Shown piece after piece: positions 10,887-21,161 of a stretch of 27,844 nucleotides of DNA. The notes beneath the pieces were generated by a model. It was not told the origin of the DNA and ran no database searches. It was given only the letters and a program-made list of their open reading frames with translations. Numbering within the stretch: the first letter of the stretch is position 1; every line of letters starts with the position of its first letter. Source of the DNA: Hofstenia miamia (lineage: Eukaryota; Xenacoelomorpha; Acoela); the NCBI GenBank assembly GCA_004352715.1, contig SCFE01000009.1, forward strand, positions 2,014,300-2,042,143, in the 5' to 3' direction. A program made the position numbers and the translations under genes.

Positions 10887-11564
10887 TAAATTGCATGTAA
10901 GCATAGATGCATTTTGCTGTAGAAACATTAACTCTTTACAAAATCCCATTAAGAGTAGTAAAAACACATTTGCATACAGTAATATCAATAACATTTATTG
11001 TAAATTTACATACAGCATTACTTCTATGCTAATGATTTAAAATTAAATTCGCCTACAAAGTAAAGAAGTGAATGCATTCAAGAGAAAAATTATTTATCAA
11101 ACCTTATATAAAGACTACTTTTTTGTGGAGGGCTAGAATGGAGATAGCATGATTATTGATAATTGCATGCTTTTTTGATCATTAATTCAGTAAACCTCTG
11201 CATTCGGACTTCTTTCTTATCTAGTAGCAATATTAATTGCATTCTGGATAATGCTTAGATATAACGGTAATTCAAGTTGGCTGATTCTTCGAGCAGAATC
11301 CTTTATTTTAAGGTTGCTACTTTTTACTGTCTTACAGTTAAGTTTCAATATACTACTTGTTTTGTCCTATGACAATTGCTTTACAAAACTATTTAAACAT
11401 TGGTGCTATTGCATCATATTAGGTGATTGCATTACATTTGGTACATTTTTTAAAAATGAGTAGCCGAACTTTCGAATTTGAAAGTTTGATCACTTTCATA
11501 ATAACATCCAAATAGAATAAAGATTCTGATAAAATCGATGAAATAGAAATTGATTTTTTGAACA
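10887..11564. other. Unassigned AT-rich stretch between the duplicated copies
   Basis: No gene is recognised. A 70-codon plus-strand frame at 11251-11463 is hydrophobic, but it has no topology or motif that sets it apart from chance in AT-rich DNA. Confidence 0.5.
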
Positions 11565-11775
11565 AAACTTATAGATTTGAAAATGTGTAGGAGAAATATA
11601 TAAAATCTAGTGAAGACAGACTTGGGATAGGTGGAAGACTTAAATTGTCACAATGTTATAATAAATACCNAAACTTATAGATTTGAAAATGTGTAGGAGA
11701 AATATATAAAATCAAGTGAAGACAGTCTTGGGATAGGTGGAAGACTTAAATTGTCACAATGTTATAATAAATACC
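11565..11775 (+). repeat. 105-bp direct duplication around a single N
   Basis: Bases 11565-11669 recur at 11671-11775 with two substitutions, separated by the N at 11670. This is most simply an unmerged overlap between two contigs. The second copy includes the 3' end of the minus-strand open frame at 11754-12116. Confidence 0.9.
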
Positions 11776-12116
11776 TCAATGTAGACAGGGTCTACTATAT
11801 AATGTGGGCATGCTGCCGTGGCATTTAAATAATGGACTCGAAATAAGGAGGCTGCGATACGATAATTTTCAAAGTTAGAAAATGATGATTGCACAGTAAG
11901 ATAAACTTTTAAAAATTCTCCTCCATCAACAATACATATGGCTGAGCACATTTGGCTGGAGTTATAATTTGTTTGTTTGACAATACACTGTTTGAGATCT
12001 TCCAGTGAACGACAAAAGACAGCACTTCCCAAGCTATTGCTAAATGTCGCATTACAACTGGTTGTTACAAATGAGTGGCCTTCAACAACGAAATGTTCAT
12101 CTAATCTGTGACTCAT
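11754..12116 (-). CDS. Hypothetical protein or exon, Cys-containing, 120 codons
   Basis: One of the longest clean frames in the window. It starts MSHRLDEHFVVEGHSFVTTS, although the frame stays open for ten codons upstream of this Met and reads smoothly there (NLKEKFKE). Residue use is balanced and not driven by AT content. There are about seven Cys, a FCRSLEDLKQCIV segment, MCSAICIVDGGEFLKVYLTV and a hydrophobic-charged segment FENYRIAASLF. No signal peptide or transmembrane helix is clear and I do not recognise the family. The upstream minus-strand frame at 12121-12396 is also protein-like and lies one frame over, so the two may be one protein broken by a frameshift. An alternative is two exons or a transposon-encoded protein. 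The 3' end falls inside the 105-bp assembly duplication, so the true terminus is uncertain. Confidence 0.4.
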   Translation of the reverse strand: MSHRLDEHFVVEGHSFVTTSCNATFSNSLGSAVFCRSLEDLKQCIVKQTNYNSSQMCSAICIVDGGEFLKVYLTVQSSFSNFENYRIAASLFRVHYLNATAACPHYIVDPVYIEVFIITL

Positions 12117-12120
12117 TTCT

Positions 12121-12396
12121 TTAAATTTTTCTTTTAAATTTGCTTATACTGCAGATTGCAGATCTCTGTGCAATAGCCGATCTAAGATGTTTAATCAATG
12201 TATGAGTTCGGTTCGCACTCAAATTCATCTCTGTTTGATTTCTGTGCATACCATGAGAACTGCTGACCAGTAGACACGAAGATGATGGAGACTTGGATAA
12301 ATTTACACATCTACAATTTGGAGAAGCAAAAGAAAATGTATCTACTGAGCCTGGAACTTGTCTTTTTGCTGCACTACCGACGAAGCAAGTTTTTCT
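12121..12396 (-). CDS. Hypothetical protein-like frame, 91 codons without ATG start
   Basis: This frame is open between TAA at 12397-12399 and TAA at 12121-12123. It begins RKTCFVGSAAKRQVPGSVDT. A Ser-rich segment (LSKSPSSSCLLVSSSHGMH) and a basic helical segment (RTHTLIKHLRSAIAQRSA) follow. Composition is low in the Ile/Asn/Lys/Phe/Tyr bias that chance frames show here, which argues for real or former coding. It abuts the 120-codon frame at 11754-12116 with a one-base change of frame, and the two overlap if the second is extended upstream. Function unknown. It may be the 5' part of the same broken gene or transposon protein. Confidence 0.35.
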   Translation of the reverse strand, partial: RKTCFVGSAAKRQVPGSVDTFSFASPNCRCVNLSKSPSSSCLLVSSSHGMHRNQTEMNLSANRTHTLIKHLRSAIAQRSAICSISKFKRKI

Positions 12397-13169
12397 TTAG
12401 TCTTTAAGGAAGATGCAAATAAATTACCATATCTTTTGTTTGCTAAATATGTTTAGGCTTTCCCAATTAAACAAATTAGCTATGTAATTAGTACCATGAG
12501 TCAGACTTTCTCACTTTGTAGATTTATCGATTGGTTTTTTTTACTTCATAATATTATTAGAAAATAGTATAAAATTAATCCAATAGGTTATATAATACAT
12601 GTAAGTACTAAAATTAAAATTTTCATAAAAACAATAATCGATTTTTTTAATTTTTGTTTTAATCAACTTCTACAAGCCTACTCTCATCCATGCAGCAACA
12701 ATATTTTGAGTTCTAATTAAAGTGGATTCTGGTATACCGGGAGAGTTTGGTCGATTGTTAATGGTGGACAAATTTTGGAATGGAATCAAAGCTGAATGAG
12801 CTATAGCCTACAAAATATGCACTACTCAGTGAAAAATTAAAATTTTTGAAATTTTTTCAAACTGACTCATTCAATTGTGAAGGTATGATCATGTATCTCG
12901 CCTACAAAAGTAACCTGATATATATGTCGGAAGAAATGCACACAATGCATTGTCTCCTCATTTCGGGGTCAATATGTAAATGCTTTAGTAGCATTATATA
13001 GTAGATTCTGATGTACCATACTATCATCACAATCCGTAAGGAAAACGATAGACATCACCAACATGATTACATCAAAGTTCATTAAATTCAAATTCAGTGC
13101 TGTATTGTAGCAAGATTGTCAAGTAAATTTCTTCTGATGAAATGAAATAGTTAAATTTTAGTAATGCAT

Positions 13170-13298
13170 NNNNNNNNNNNNNNNNNNNNNNNNNNNNNNN
13201 NNNNNNNNNNNNNNNNNNNNNNNNNNNNNNNNNNNNNNNNNNNNNNNNNNNNNNNNNNNNNNNNNNNNNNNNNNNNNNNNNNNNNNNNNNNNNNNNNN
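13170..13298. other. Assembly gap (129 N), probably spurious
   Basis: The 30 bases before the gap (13140-13169) are identical to the 30 bases after it (13299-13328). Copy A shows the same sequence uninterrupted with this 30-mer once. The gap therefore hides an overlap, not missing DNA. Confidence 0.95.
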
Positions 13299-13493
13299 AA
13301 ATGAAATAGTTAAATTTTAGTAATGCATTTTTTTAACTACATATACTTACTGTTCAATCAATAACAGCAGTAATATCAATCTTTACATATTCTCAAGTTC
13401 AGTAGTGTGTCCAAGCAAGCGTGTATTTGGAGAAAAAATCCCGAAAGAATCCGCATTCTTAATCCTAATAATCAATATGTATAGAGTTAAAGG

Positions 13494-13540
13494 CTTACAT
13501 CCAAAGCGTTCTTTATGTGTAAGAACGCTTTGCTTACATC
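13494..13540. repeat. Perfect 12-bp hairpin flanked by 8-bp direct repeats (copy B)
   Basis: Same stem and same CTTACATC flanks as at 10761-10807, with loop TATGTGT in place of TAAGTTT. The stem occupies 13502-13513 and 13521-13532. The changes confined to the loop show the stem has been retained between the two versions. Confidence 0.8.
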
Positions 13541-13600
13541 TGAAATTTATTCTGCCAACGTGAAACTCGAGAAAGATCACATCATTGTATTCTTATTATA

Positions 13601-16600
13601 ATATATTTATTCAAATAAAAAAATTTAAATATTTTCGATTGTAGCAAGCAAAGACTGAATTTTTATTCCCCAATCAAAATTACTGGATACGCCTAGCGTC
13701 CAAGTAGCCATTAAATCAAAAATCTCTACCCTGGAGCAATAATGTTACAAGCTACGCATTTGTTTAATTAAATAGTCTGTTTGAAATTTAATACAGTTTG
13801 CCACAAGAATTTTCTTATAATGTAAAGATCTTAATGTTATCGGTTTCTTCTTTAATTATTAATCTCATTGCAACATAATTAATAGTTTACTAAGAGGATT
13901 TTGGAGAAATATATTTATATAGTTATTGTTCCAGGTCCACGGAATATTCTTTAATTCTTATCTTTCAATAGATGAAAAAATTCCAAAAAAATCTATACAT
14001 CAAGCCTTAGTTGTAATTGGATGTGCTTGGAAATAGATTTTTGTGGAATTAGAATTGTAAACTACTTCAGACTACCTTAATCTTAAAGCCGCTGATGTCA
14101 CTTTGAAAAATAAAGTTTCTTCATTTTAGGAAATTACATTGAGGAATGTACTACTATTTAATGGTGAAAAATTGTTAAATTGTTGTGCTTGAAGTATTTG
14201 GAACTGGTTGCAAATTTTGATGAAAATCTTAATCTTTGCAAATTCATTCAATTAATTATGTTTAGATAGTTATGAGCTCTAAGGCACAATAACTGCAACT
14301 ATTTTATTGCATTGTGGTTAGCTCTGCGCAGAGCTAGAGATATTCGCCTATCATATGCTGATTTCAGATATTGGAATTTTTATTAGTTCGGGAATTATTG
14401 GTGTTTCACAACTTCTTCTTTGATTTTTGATATCATTTTTCAGATAATGATGCTAATGGCGTTGATTAAATAGAATCAATTAGATAGATTCAATTTTTGG
14501 TTTTAGAACAAAATTATCAATAACTAAAATGATAATTTGATTTTCATAAGCAAATATATATTTATTGCTTGGATCCTAAGTGGGCATGCATTGGTAATTT
14601 TCATTTTGTTGAAAATTGATGGAATTCACTTCAAAATGCAACCAGTTTGCAAATAGGAACATACACTATTGATTTTGATGCGCCAGAATTGATTTAATGT
14701 TTGGTAGCTATAGTTCTGTCCAAACTTGATATATTTGTCAAAAAATGTAGTGATATCCTGCTTTTGTACTGAATACTTTTCTCGCACAGAAATTTAAAAA
14801 AATATGTCGCAAAGACAAAGAAATATTACGAGCATTATTAAGACATTTAGGAATATTAATAATCATATCCAGAATATTATAACTGGAGTCGGATCTAAAT
14901 TTATTGATCCGAATCCAAGGTATTCGAAATTATCGATATTAAGAATCTAACATTGGGAAGAATCATATCTACTAAAATTATATCCATATAGACTTTTTTG
15001 CTGTTTGGAAAGAACTCCAATCCAATCAAAAGGCATGTTAATCAAATAACATTTTCAACGAATTGGTGCGAAAGTACTTAATTTAGTTTTTTTCAAAACT
15101 AGTTTATAGTTAGTGCACATACATATTAAATATAAGTACTTTTATAAGACTATTTAATGAAAAATACTATTCTAATTGGGTATTGAAACATTAACAGTTG
15201 ACATTTATGAATTTAGTTATTGGTGCAAATAGACTGTACGTCTCGAGTGAAACTAATTGCTAAGGTTAAAGTGTGTCATCACATTAAAATGATAAATTGA
15301 AATCACTTGGGAGATTATCTAATCAGTGCAACCAATAAGTTAACCTTGGAAATTGTAATTACCTGCATTGAAAATATTAAATTTATTGCAGATTACATGA
15401 TTATCGTTTAATCACTCAAAAGTAATCGCTGGATTTCATGTATTTTCTAATCAAAATTATATAAAACTATCAATTTTTAATTTGCCCCAACATAAGATTT
15501 TTTGTTTGTTTGTTGTTTGCTTTACGGCATCCAACTCATCTTTCAATATAATTTTAATTTTTGGTATTTGAAGATGTCCTTATGAGTCAAGGAATATTCC
15601 ACAAGTGAATATAATTATTTCAATTACCTCTAGTACAATTGAAGTATTTTGAATTGTATGTGACTGGTTATATAAACATTAAATGAATTAAAAGTATCTT
15701 GTAAATATCTGGATTTAAAATATTAATACAAGCTGACAAAACCGGTGCTCTGTATTTCTTTTCATGCTAATATTTTAATCTTTATAATTTAAATTTTCTA
15801 CTCACCTTTTTCAAATATACTTTCAAATTATGCTCACCGATTGCGACTGAAAAACTTAATAAATTTCATATACTTTTCTCGAAGTATTATTTGACAAATT
15901 CTCTGTGAAAAATATATCCAATTAGCGTTCCATTCATTTGAAGTAATTCTATATTAAAATTGAATAAATTTGATTAAAAAATATTCTGGTGTAGTTAGAA
16001 TGAATTAAATTATACAAGCTTTCCTCTTTAATAATACAGAAATTACGTCTTGGCGTAGATCAGATTATTGATTGTCTGACGAGTGGACAAGTTAAACTTT
16101 ATGAATACCTACAATTAAAAATCTAATAACTGTACAAATCCATGAATCATATTGACATCATATCTGGCAACAACATAGAAACTTTCAAAACCAGAATGTC
16201 TACTCCCGTTCTCTAGAATCTCTAAAACTGAAAACTCTTATCGAATATATTGAATCTAGCATATTAATCATCGACAAATAAAGGCGTATGGGTAACTTTC
16301 CGAGTAATTGGGGTTGACCCGAGTTAACCTCTTTTACACCCTACAAATAATTATTAGTAGGTCGTGCTTCTTTCTATATAAATTTGCAAAGAAAATTTCA
16401 ACATCAAAATTTTTTAAATTCAAAGATATGATTTTTCAATAATGCCTAATAAATAGTGAATACTAATAAAGTCAAGGCCAGCAAAATCTTTAATGGAAAC
16501 GTAATGAAGATAAAATTTAGATTGTAAGCTAGCCACTTAAGTGAAACGTATTCGCATGAGGACTGGTCAAAAGTCTAGCCACTTACAGAATCGAAATTAG

Positions 16601-16707
16601 GCGCCCAGTCTTAATTGAATGCAGTTTTAAGTAGTCTCATTGAAACAATGCAATTGGAGCTGACACATTATATTGAAGTGACCTAAAAAGCATTGATTGA
16701 TAAATGC

Positions 16708-16711
<4 letters not shown>
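13601..16711. other. AT-rich stretch with no recognisable gene
   Basis: No coding frame, RNA gene or transposon protein was seen over about 3 kb. Small structures are present: an 18-bp perfect palindrome at 14319-14336, a short TTTG-rich run at about 15499-15525, and an 11-bp direct repeat CTAGCCACTTA at 16529-16539 and 16575-16585. Likely intron or intergenic DNA. Confidence 0.6.
14319..14336. repeat. 18-bp perfect palindrome
   Basis: TAGCTCTGCGCAGAGCTA reads the same on both strands with no loop. It is notably GC-rich for its surroundings. No direct repeats flank it and no role can be assigned. Confidence 0.9.

Positions 16712-16748
<37 letters not shown>
16712..16748. repeat. (TA)n microsatellite
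   Basis: A pure TA tract of about 18 units. Confidence 0.97.
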
Positions 16749-16749
<1 letters not shown>

Positions 16750-17163
16750 TGCATATATTCTTTAGCAACACCTAATTTGTACATAGATTTTAGTTTTGCA
16801 GTCTAACCATATGGCCATGTCATTAAGATCATCACAAACATTTTGAAATCAGAAAAAAGAGTTGGAGATGATAATGGGTCACCATAAAAGTGTTATTAGC
16901 CACTCGACACATTATAACCAGTGTGATCTATAACCTACATTGATATATTTCTACTGCACTTCATTAATTCGCATTGGGTTTTACATTTTGGACTTACCTA
17001 GGACATCTGATTCTTCACTTTATTGTTCAAAAGACGGCAATGGCATTTCTGATTAGAGTATTATTAGCTAGGAAATATTTTTTCTTTTGAACAGAGGTTA
17101 ACCATTGCTTTTATGTTTCTATACGACAAAATTATTGCGTCAAGCATTCTGGAATACCGACCA
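16749..17163. other. Unassigned AT-rich stretch, no gene seen
   Basis: No open frame, RNA gene or repeat was identified between the two microsatellites. Confidence 0.6.
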
Positions 17164-17393
17164 AATAATAATAATAATAATAATAATAATAATTATATAT
17201 ATATATATANNNNNNNNNNNNNNNNNNNNNNNNNNNNNNNNNNNNNNNNNNNNNNNNNNNNNNNNNNNNNNNNNNNNNNNNNNNNNNNNNNNNNNNNNNN
17301 NNNNNNNNNNNNNNNNNNNNNNNNNNNNNNNNNNNNNNNNNNNNNNNNNNNNNNNNNNNNNNNNNNNNNNNNNNNNNNNNNNNNNNNAATAAT

Positions 17394-17429
<36 letters not shown>
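17164..17429. repeat. (TAA)n/(TA)n compound microsatellite with an assembly gap
   Basis: A run of AAT/TAA trinucleotides (17164-17193) passes into (TA)n. A 178-base gap follows at 17210-17387, then AAT units and another (TA)n to 17429. The same order of units on both sides suggests the gap is an unresolved or duplicated microsatellite. Reading frames through it are artefacts. Confidence 0.95.
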
Positions 17430-17431
<2 letters not shown>

Positions 17432-17984
17432 TTACTTTTCCTTTTGAAAATGCTATGTCCAAAAAGTGTATACTAGCAACTAGTGCTGGCTAATTTTTTC
17501 ATTATGATATAATTGCTTTTCGTCATCAAAGTGTTTCATATGGAATTGAACTTGATATTTGAAGTTTATTCTTTGCATTTCTATTCTATCATATTTTGGA
17601 ATTCATCTGTGCTTTTATTAGCTCGAAGGAACCGAATCAAAACTTTGAAAAATAGATAAAACAGTGTACTGAAATAGTTCTTCTAAAATAACGAACATAT
17701 TTGTTTCTTTGATTTTACATGGAATTCTGTCTACCGTCTTCTTTTGTTCTGATCGTAACTTAACTAATAATCTTGAAAATTCCAATAAATTTCTTGAATT
17801 TCTAAATTAGCTAACTTTCTTGCTAGGTACATTTTAAACCAATTTCAACTCAAGATCATCATTTTCATAGAAAGCCCTTAAAATAATTACCATGTAGTTT
17901 GACTTCCAATTAAAATAGCTTAACATCCTTGCCCTGCATCCAGCGACCTGTTGATATTTTAAAAGTTTGCATCCGGACTCAGTC

Positions 17985-18022
<38 letters not shown>

Positions 18023-19000
18023 TTAAAAATATATCACCCAAGTTAAACATTATAAAAGCTGTAATTCACAAAGTACTAAGGGTATCAAAAATTTGAAATC
18101 AACACAAGATAGAGGATTCTCTTCCTTTTCTTTGTTGTTTAAAATTGTCCCTGTTTATGAACCATAAAAGTGCTATTTGGTTGATGATGTTCTATATTCA
18201 AATGTTTGCTAATTGTTCTCATTCAAAAAAATGTTCGTATATATTCTCTATTATAGTTTTCCTAGATAATAGATTTTCTAAAGTAGTTTTGGTGTGATAA
18301 TAAATTGTCTCATAGCTTTGCGAATTACAAGAGATCATAAACAATCCTAGCTTCATTGAAACTATAAATATATGACAAAAAATTGTTATTACTTTTCCTA
18401 TATAGTTGTATTATTGAATTATGCAGTTCTAAATTTTATTAAAATATATCATATTCTTTTTCTTTCTTAATATCTATACTGTGACATTTTAGAAAACAAG
18501 TTGTTCTAATGAATATCTTACGAATACAATTCATGCACATTCTCTTATACAGATTGATTTTCAGTGATGAGACCCAAAAAAATATTTAATAGCTCCTAAT
18601 TATTGGATAGGATTTACTGAACAAAAATCTTGAAAAATTCAAGTGTTACTTAGTTACATTTCAAATGCAACATTTTTCATGTGCTGCTCTCTTGAAGGTA
18701 AAAAATTTTTGACCCAAATTTGTAAACTGCTCATTACTGCACTGGTAAGATCTGGTCCAATTTACTGAATTTCTGTTTGGATTACTGCTTTGAGTTGGTC
18801 GGCGTTTGGCTGTAAGCTCGTCCTCTTAAGTTTAAAGGCAAAAGGGCATGGAGTGGAAATGGCAAAAAATATCTCAAATCTTCAAATCAATTTCCCACAA
18901 TTAAAAATCATTATTTATATTAATTTCCGAAATGCACATATAAATGTTAAATATTAATTTTGACAAGTTTACCCAAATTGTAAGCATTATGTGATTTGTT
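17430..19000. other. AT-rich stretch with no recognisable gene
   Basis: Apart from the (TA)n tract at 17990-18019, nothing identifiable was found. As this lies upstream of the GPCR exon on the same strand, it could be intron of that gene. I searched it by eye for the preceding transmembrane exons and found none. Confidence 0.5.
17990..18019. repeat. (TA)n microsatellite
   Basis: A pure TA tract of about 15 units. Confidence 0.97.
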
Positions 19001-19005
19001 ACTCT

Positions 19006-19088
19006 GCTGTTGTATTGTGCGTGTTGTGTGATACAACAGCCTTCTACTGTTGTGTTGAGCAGGTTGTTGTGTGGAAAAGCCACACAAC
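19006..19088. repeat. Two adjacent hairpins in a TGTTG-rich tract
   Basis: GCTGTTGTAT (19006-19015) pairs perfectly with ATACAACAGC (19031-19040) over a 15-base loop. GTTGTGTGG (19066-19074) pairs perfectly with CCACACAAC (19080-19088) over the 5-base loop AAAAG. The tract is enriched in TGTTGTG words and is unlike its AT-rich flanks. It may be a small decayed repeat. Nothing shows that it is transcribed. Confidence 0.6.
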
Positions 19089-19406
19089 GGCAAGCTTGTA
19101 AATAATACAGCAAGATCCTTCCAAATTAAATAATAGATATGGTACTTAACAACATATATATGCAATGCGAATCTTTGCAATTGTTAGTCGCTCTTTTGCA
19201 AGTAATATTTAGGGTTTGATTATATATGATAACTTCTATTTAATATTTAATTTGAATAAATTAATTTAAAAAAATTCCAAGTAACAGTAATGTATTAAAT
19301 TACTAAAATCTATTTTGCAGATACAATTAATTCGTCATGGTGTCTTGAAATTTTGGATGTCTTCTAACAGGTTATTATATCATCAATAATTAATTAATAT
19401 ATTTAG

Positions 19407-19592
19407 GCAGCAGAATTCTGGTGATCAACAATTCTGAACGAATGGAGGAGTATCGATGTCGATTTATAGAAATTTTTTTCGGTGTACAAGAAGCAGTTTG
19501 CCCTGTTGTTTTAACACTCATATCCATCGAACGATACATCATCACAATGATGCCGTTTCATAAAAATGACTATTTAAATCAAAAGTGTAAAG
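19407..19592 (+). CDS. Exon of a rhodopsin-family GPCR (third transmembrane helix)
   Basis: The exon has 186 bases, is phase 1 at both ends, and is bounded by ATTTAG| at 19401-19406 and AAG|GTTAGA at 19590-19598. It encodes a Cys in YRCRF, a hydrophobic helix, then LTLISIERYIITMMPFHK. The Cys lies 24 residues before the Glu of ERY, exactly the 3.25 to 3.49 spacing of class A GPCRs. There the Cys bonds extracellular loop 2, and E/DRY with the following 'xPF' controls G-protein coupling in loop 2. The segment before the Cys (ILVINNSERMEEYRC) fits extracellular loop 1. The pattern SIERY...MPF is closest, from memory, to leucine-rich-repeat receptors (LGR/relaxin-receptor or GRL101-like), but this is tentative. 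Exons for the other helices were not found here, so introns must be long, or this is an isolated copy. No disabling change is visible. Confidence 0.75.
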
Positions 19593-20314
19593 GTTAGAAA
19601 ATGTTTCCTAGTTTAATATACAGTGTGTATTCTGTTCCTAGTAATATCTTCTGTCGAATGTTTTTCAAATACATTTAATTTTTATGCGCTTTCAATATAT
19701 TTTTTCTTCAATAATTTTTTCCTGAGAATGTCTGTTTTACCACATTTACGTCCAATTTACCCGACCTTGCCCACCGTAGAATTTGACTCATAGTCCATTA
19801 ATGGGACAATAATACGGGCACTTGTTTTGTGTCCCCACATTAGACTAACCATGGAATTGTTAACAACGTAAACTTTAAAGATCTTTCAAGTTTTTTCAAG
19901 TTCTTATAAGTTTGTTAGAAGTGTCACTACAACCTAAAAATTATTAGCTTGGTTTTTTAAGGCATAACATTGGAACTGTTCCCTTCAAAATTACATGAAA
20001 TTATTGAAAATGGCAATTAAATATTATTTTACTTGATAATTAAAGTTGAGTAATTTTAAACTTTCGGAATGCAATTTAATGCATTAATGAAATACATAAT
20101 TGATTTTGGGCTCTAAAAACAAAGGTAATAGGCTATATACTCCAATGCAACTTTTTAATGAACCAAACTGATTTTTTTCTAATTATAGTGACTTTAAGAT
20201 CTTTAAGCTTAAGTTGGTAACAGTTCCATTGCAATATAATGCAAAATATATGTATAAATGCCTGAAAAAAGCAGTGATTTCCAAAGCAAACTAACTTCTC
20301 AAAAACTGTGTCCG
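19593..20314. other. Probable intron or flank after the GPCR exon, with repeat-like words
   Basis: No further transmembrane exon was found. TTTACCCGACCTTGCCC at 19756-19772 recurs as TTTACCCCACTTTGCCC at 20340-20356 (15 of 17 bases). GGAACTGTT near 19971 is matched in inverse by AACAGTTCC near 20219. The stretch may hold a decayed non-autonomous transposon. Confidence 0.35.
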
Positions 20315-20346
20315 TTTTACCCAAGGTGTACACCTTGGTTTTACCC
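20315..20346. repeat. Palindrome set between 8-bp direct repeats
   Basis: The 18-bp perfect palindrome CCAAGGTGTACACCTTGG (20321-20338) is bordered by TTTTACCC at 20315-20322 and TTTTACCC at 20339-20346. The left repeat overlaps the palindrome by two bases. The arrangement resembles the hairpin between CTTACATC repeats at 10761-10807. Confidence 0.85.
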
Positions 20347-20774
20347 CACTTTGCCCTAAGCAAGCAAATAGCCTGTGTAGTTATTGCAGGAATATATTCT
20401 ATTTACCACAATCCAATTATAAAGATGTAATTCACAGTACTATTCAGTACACAACAGCAAGCTTTATAACGGACTGTGCAGCAACCCCTATGGGAACTAA
20501 GCAAGAAGTGGACGCAAATAGTTTTTTGTAATGACATATTAGCAGACTTTACTATTGGTAACACGTTATTTAATTAGTTTTTCAATCATATTTTCGTAGT
20601 TTATACATTTTTGAAAAATGGGAGTGAGTAATTGTATCGCAAAATTCAATTTACTGTTTAAAGTGTGTGATGAAATGTAAAAATTAAATTTTTAATAAGG
20701 CTTATATGCGATTAACACATTTAACAAATTTTTAAAAGAATCAATTCATTATTTATGCAGAACCTGCTCAAAAT

Positions 20775-21161
20775 ATGACGCTTTATAGTTTGCCAAATTT
20801 AAGGCTAATTTTTTCTAAAACATCTTCAACGATTTGTATTGAATTTCCATATGTTAAAAAGAAAAGCATATTCTGCTACAATATCACACACTTGGCTATA
20901 TTGTATCCTTGCTGTGAGTTAAAAATTATGAATCTTAGGCTATCTATGATATATTGCAATCATAAACTATTATGTAAAGGCCCTATGCAAATTTTCATTG
21001 TACTAAGTTCATTATTCACCGAAATATGCTTAAATTTAGGGCAATTTAGTTTCGAAACTGTTTTTGCGAATTTTTTAAATTTAGTTATTTTCGGAAAAAT
21101 TCAAGTACTTAACAATTTTAAATTGGCTAAGCCAAAGTCACTTGTGTTCCTGGATGCTTAA
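20775..21161 (+). CDS. Unidentified open frame, 128 codons
   Basis: The longest gap-free ATG-started frame on the plus strand. It begins MTLYSLPNLRLIF and ends LVFLDA. It is rich in Leu, Ile, Phe and Cys, with several short hydrophobic segments but no clear signal peptide, helix topology or motif. In DNA this AT-rich a frame of this length is uncommon by chance, but one per few windows is expected. The opposite strand is also fairly open, with only three stops in one frame, so a decayed minus-strand protein is an alternative. Not recognised. Confidence 0.2.
   Translation: MTLYSLPNLRLIFSKTSSTICIEFPYVKKKSIFCYNITHLAILYPCCELKIMNLRLSMIYCNHKLLCKGPMQIFIVLSSLFTEICLNLGQFSFETVFANFLNLVIFGKIQVLNNFKLAKPKSLVFLDA

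Larger units (their letters stand above)
12496..13600 (+). repeat. Duplicated segment, copy B
   Basis: Matches 9691-10867 (see that entry), but contains the tandem-repeated part only once and is interrupted by a gap at 13170-13298. After 13600 the sequence continues into DNA unlike that following copy A. Confidence 0.85.

Noticed and set aside
17105-17493. Three open frames of 89-126 codons
   Set aside because: They run through the 17210-17387 gap and through (TAA)n/(TA)n repeats, giving only poly-Asn/Ile and Tyr-Ile residues.
19870-20230. Possible MITE from the inverse pair GGAACTGTT/AACAGTTCC and two AAAGATCTTT-like words
   Set aside because: The matches are only 9-10 bases, partly self-palindromic, with no target duplication, so chance is not excluded.
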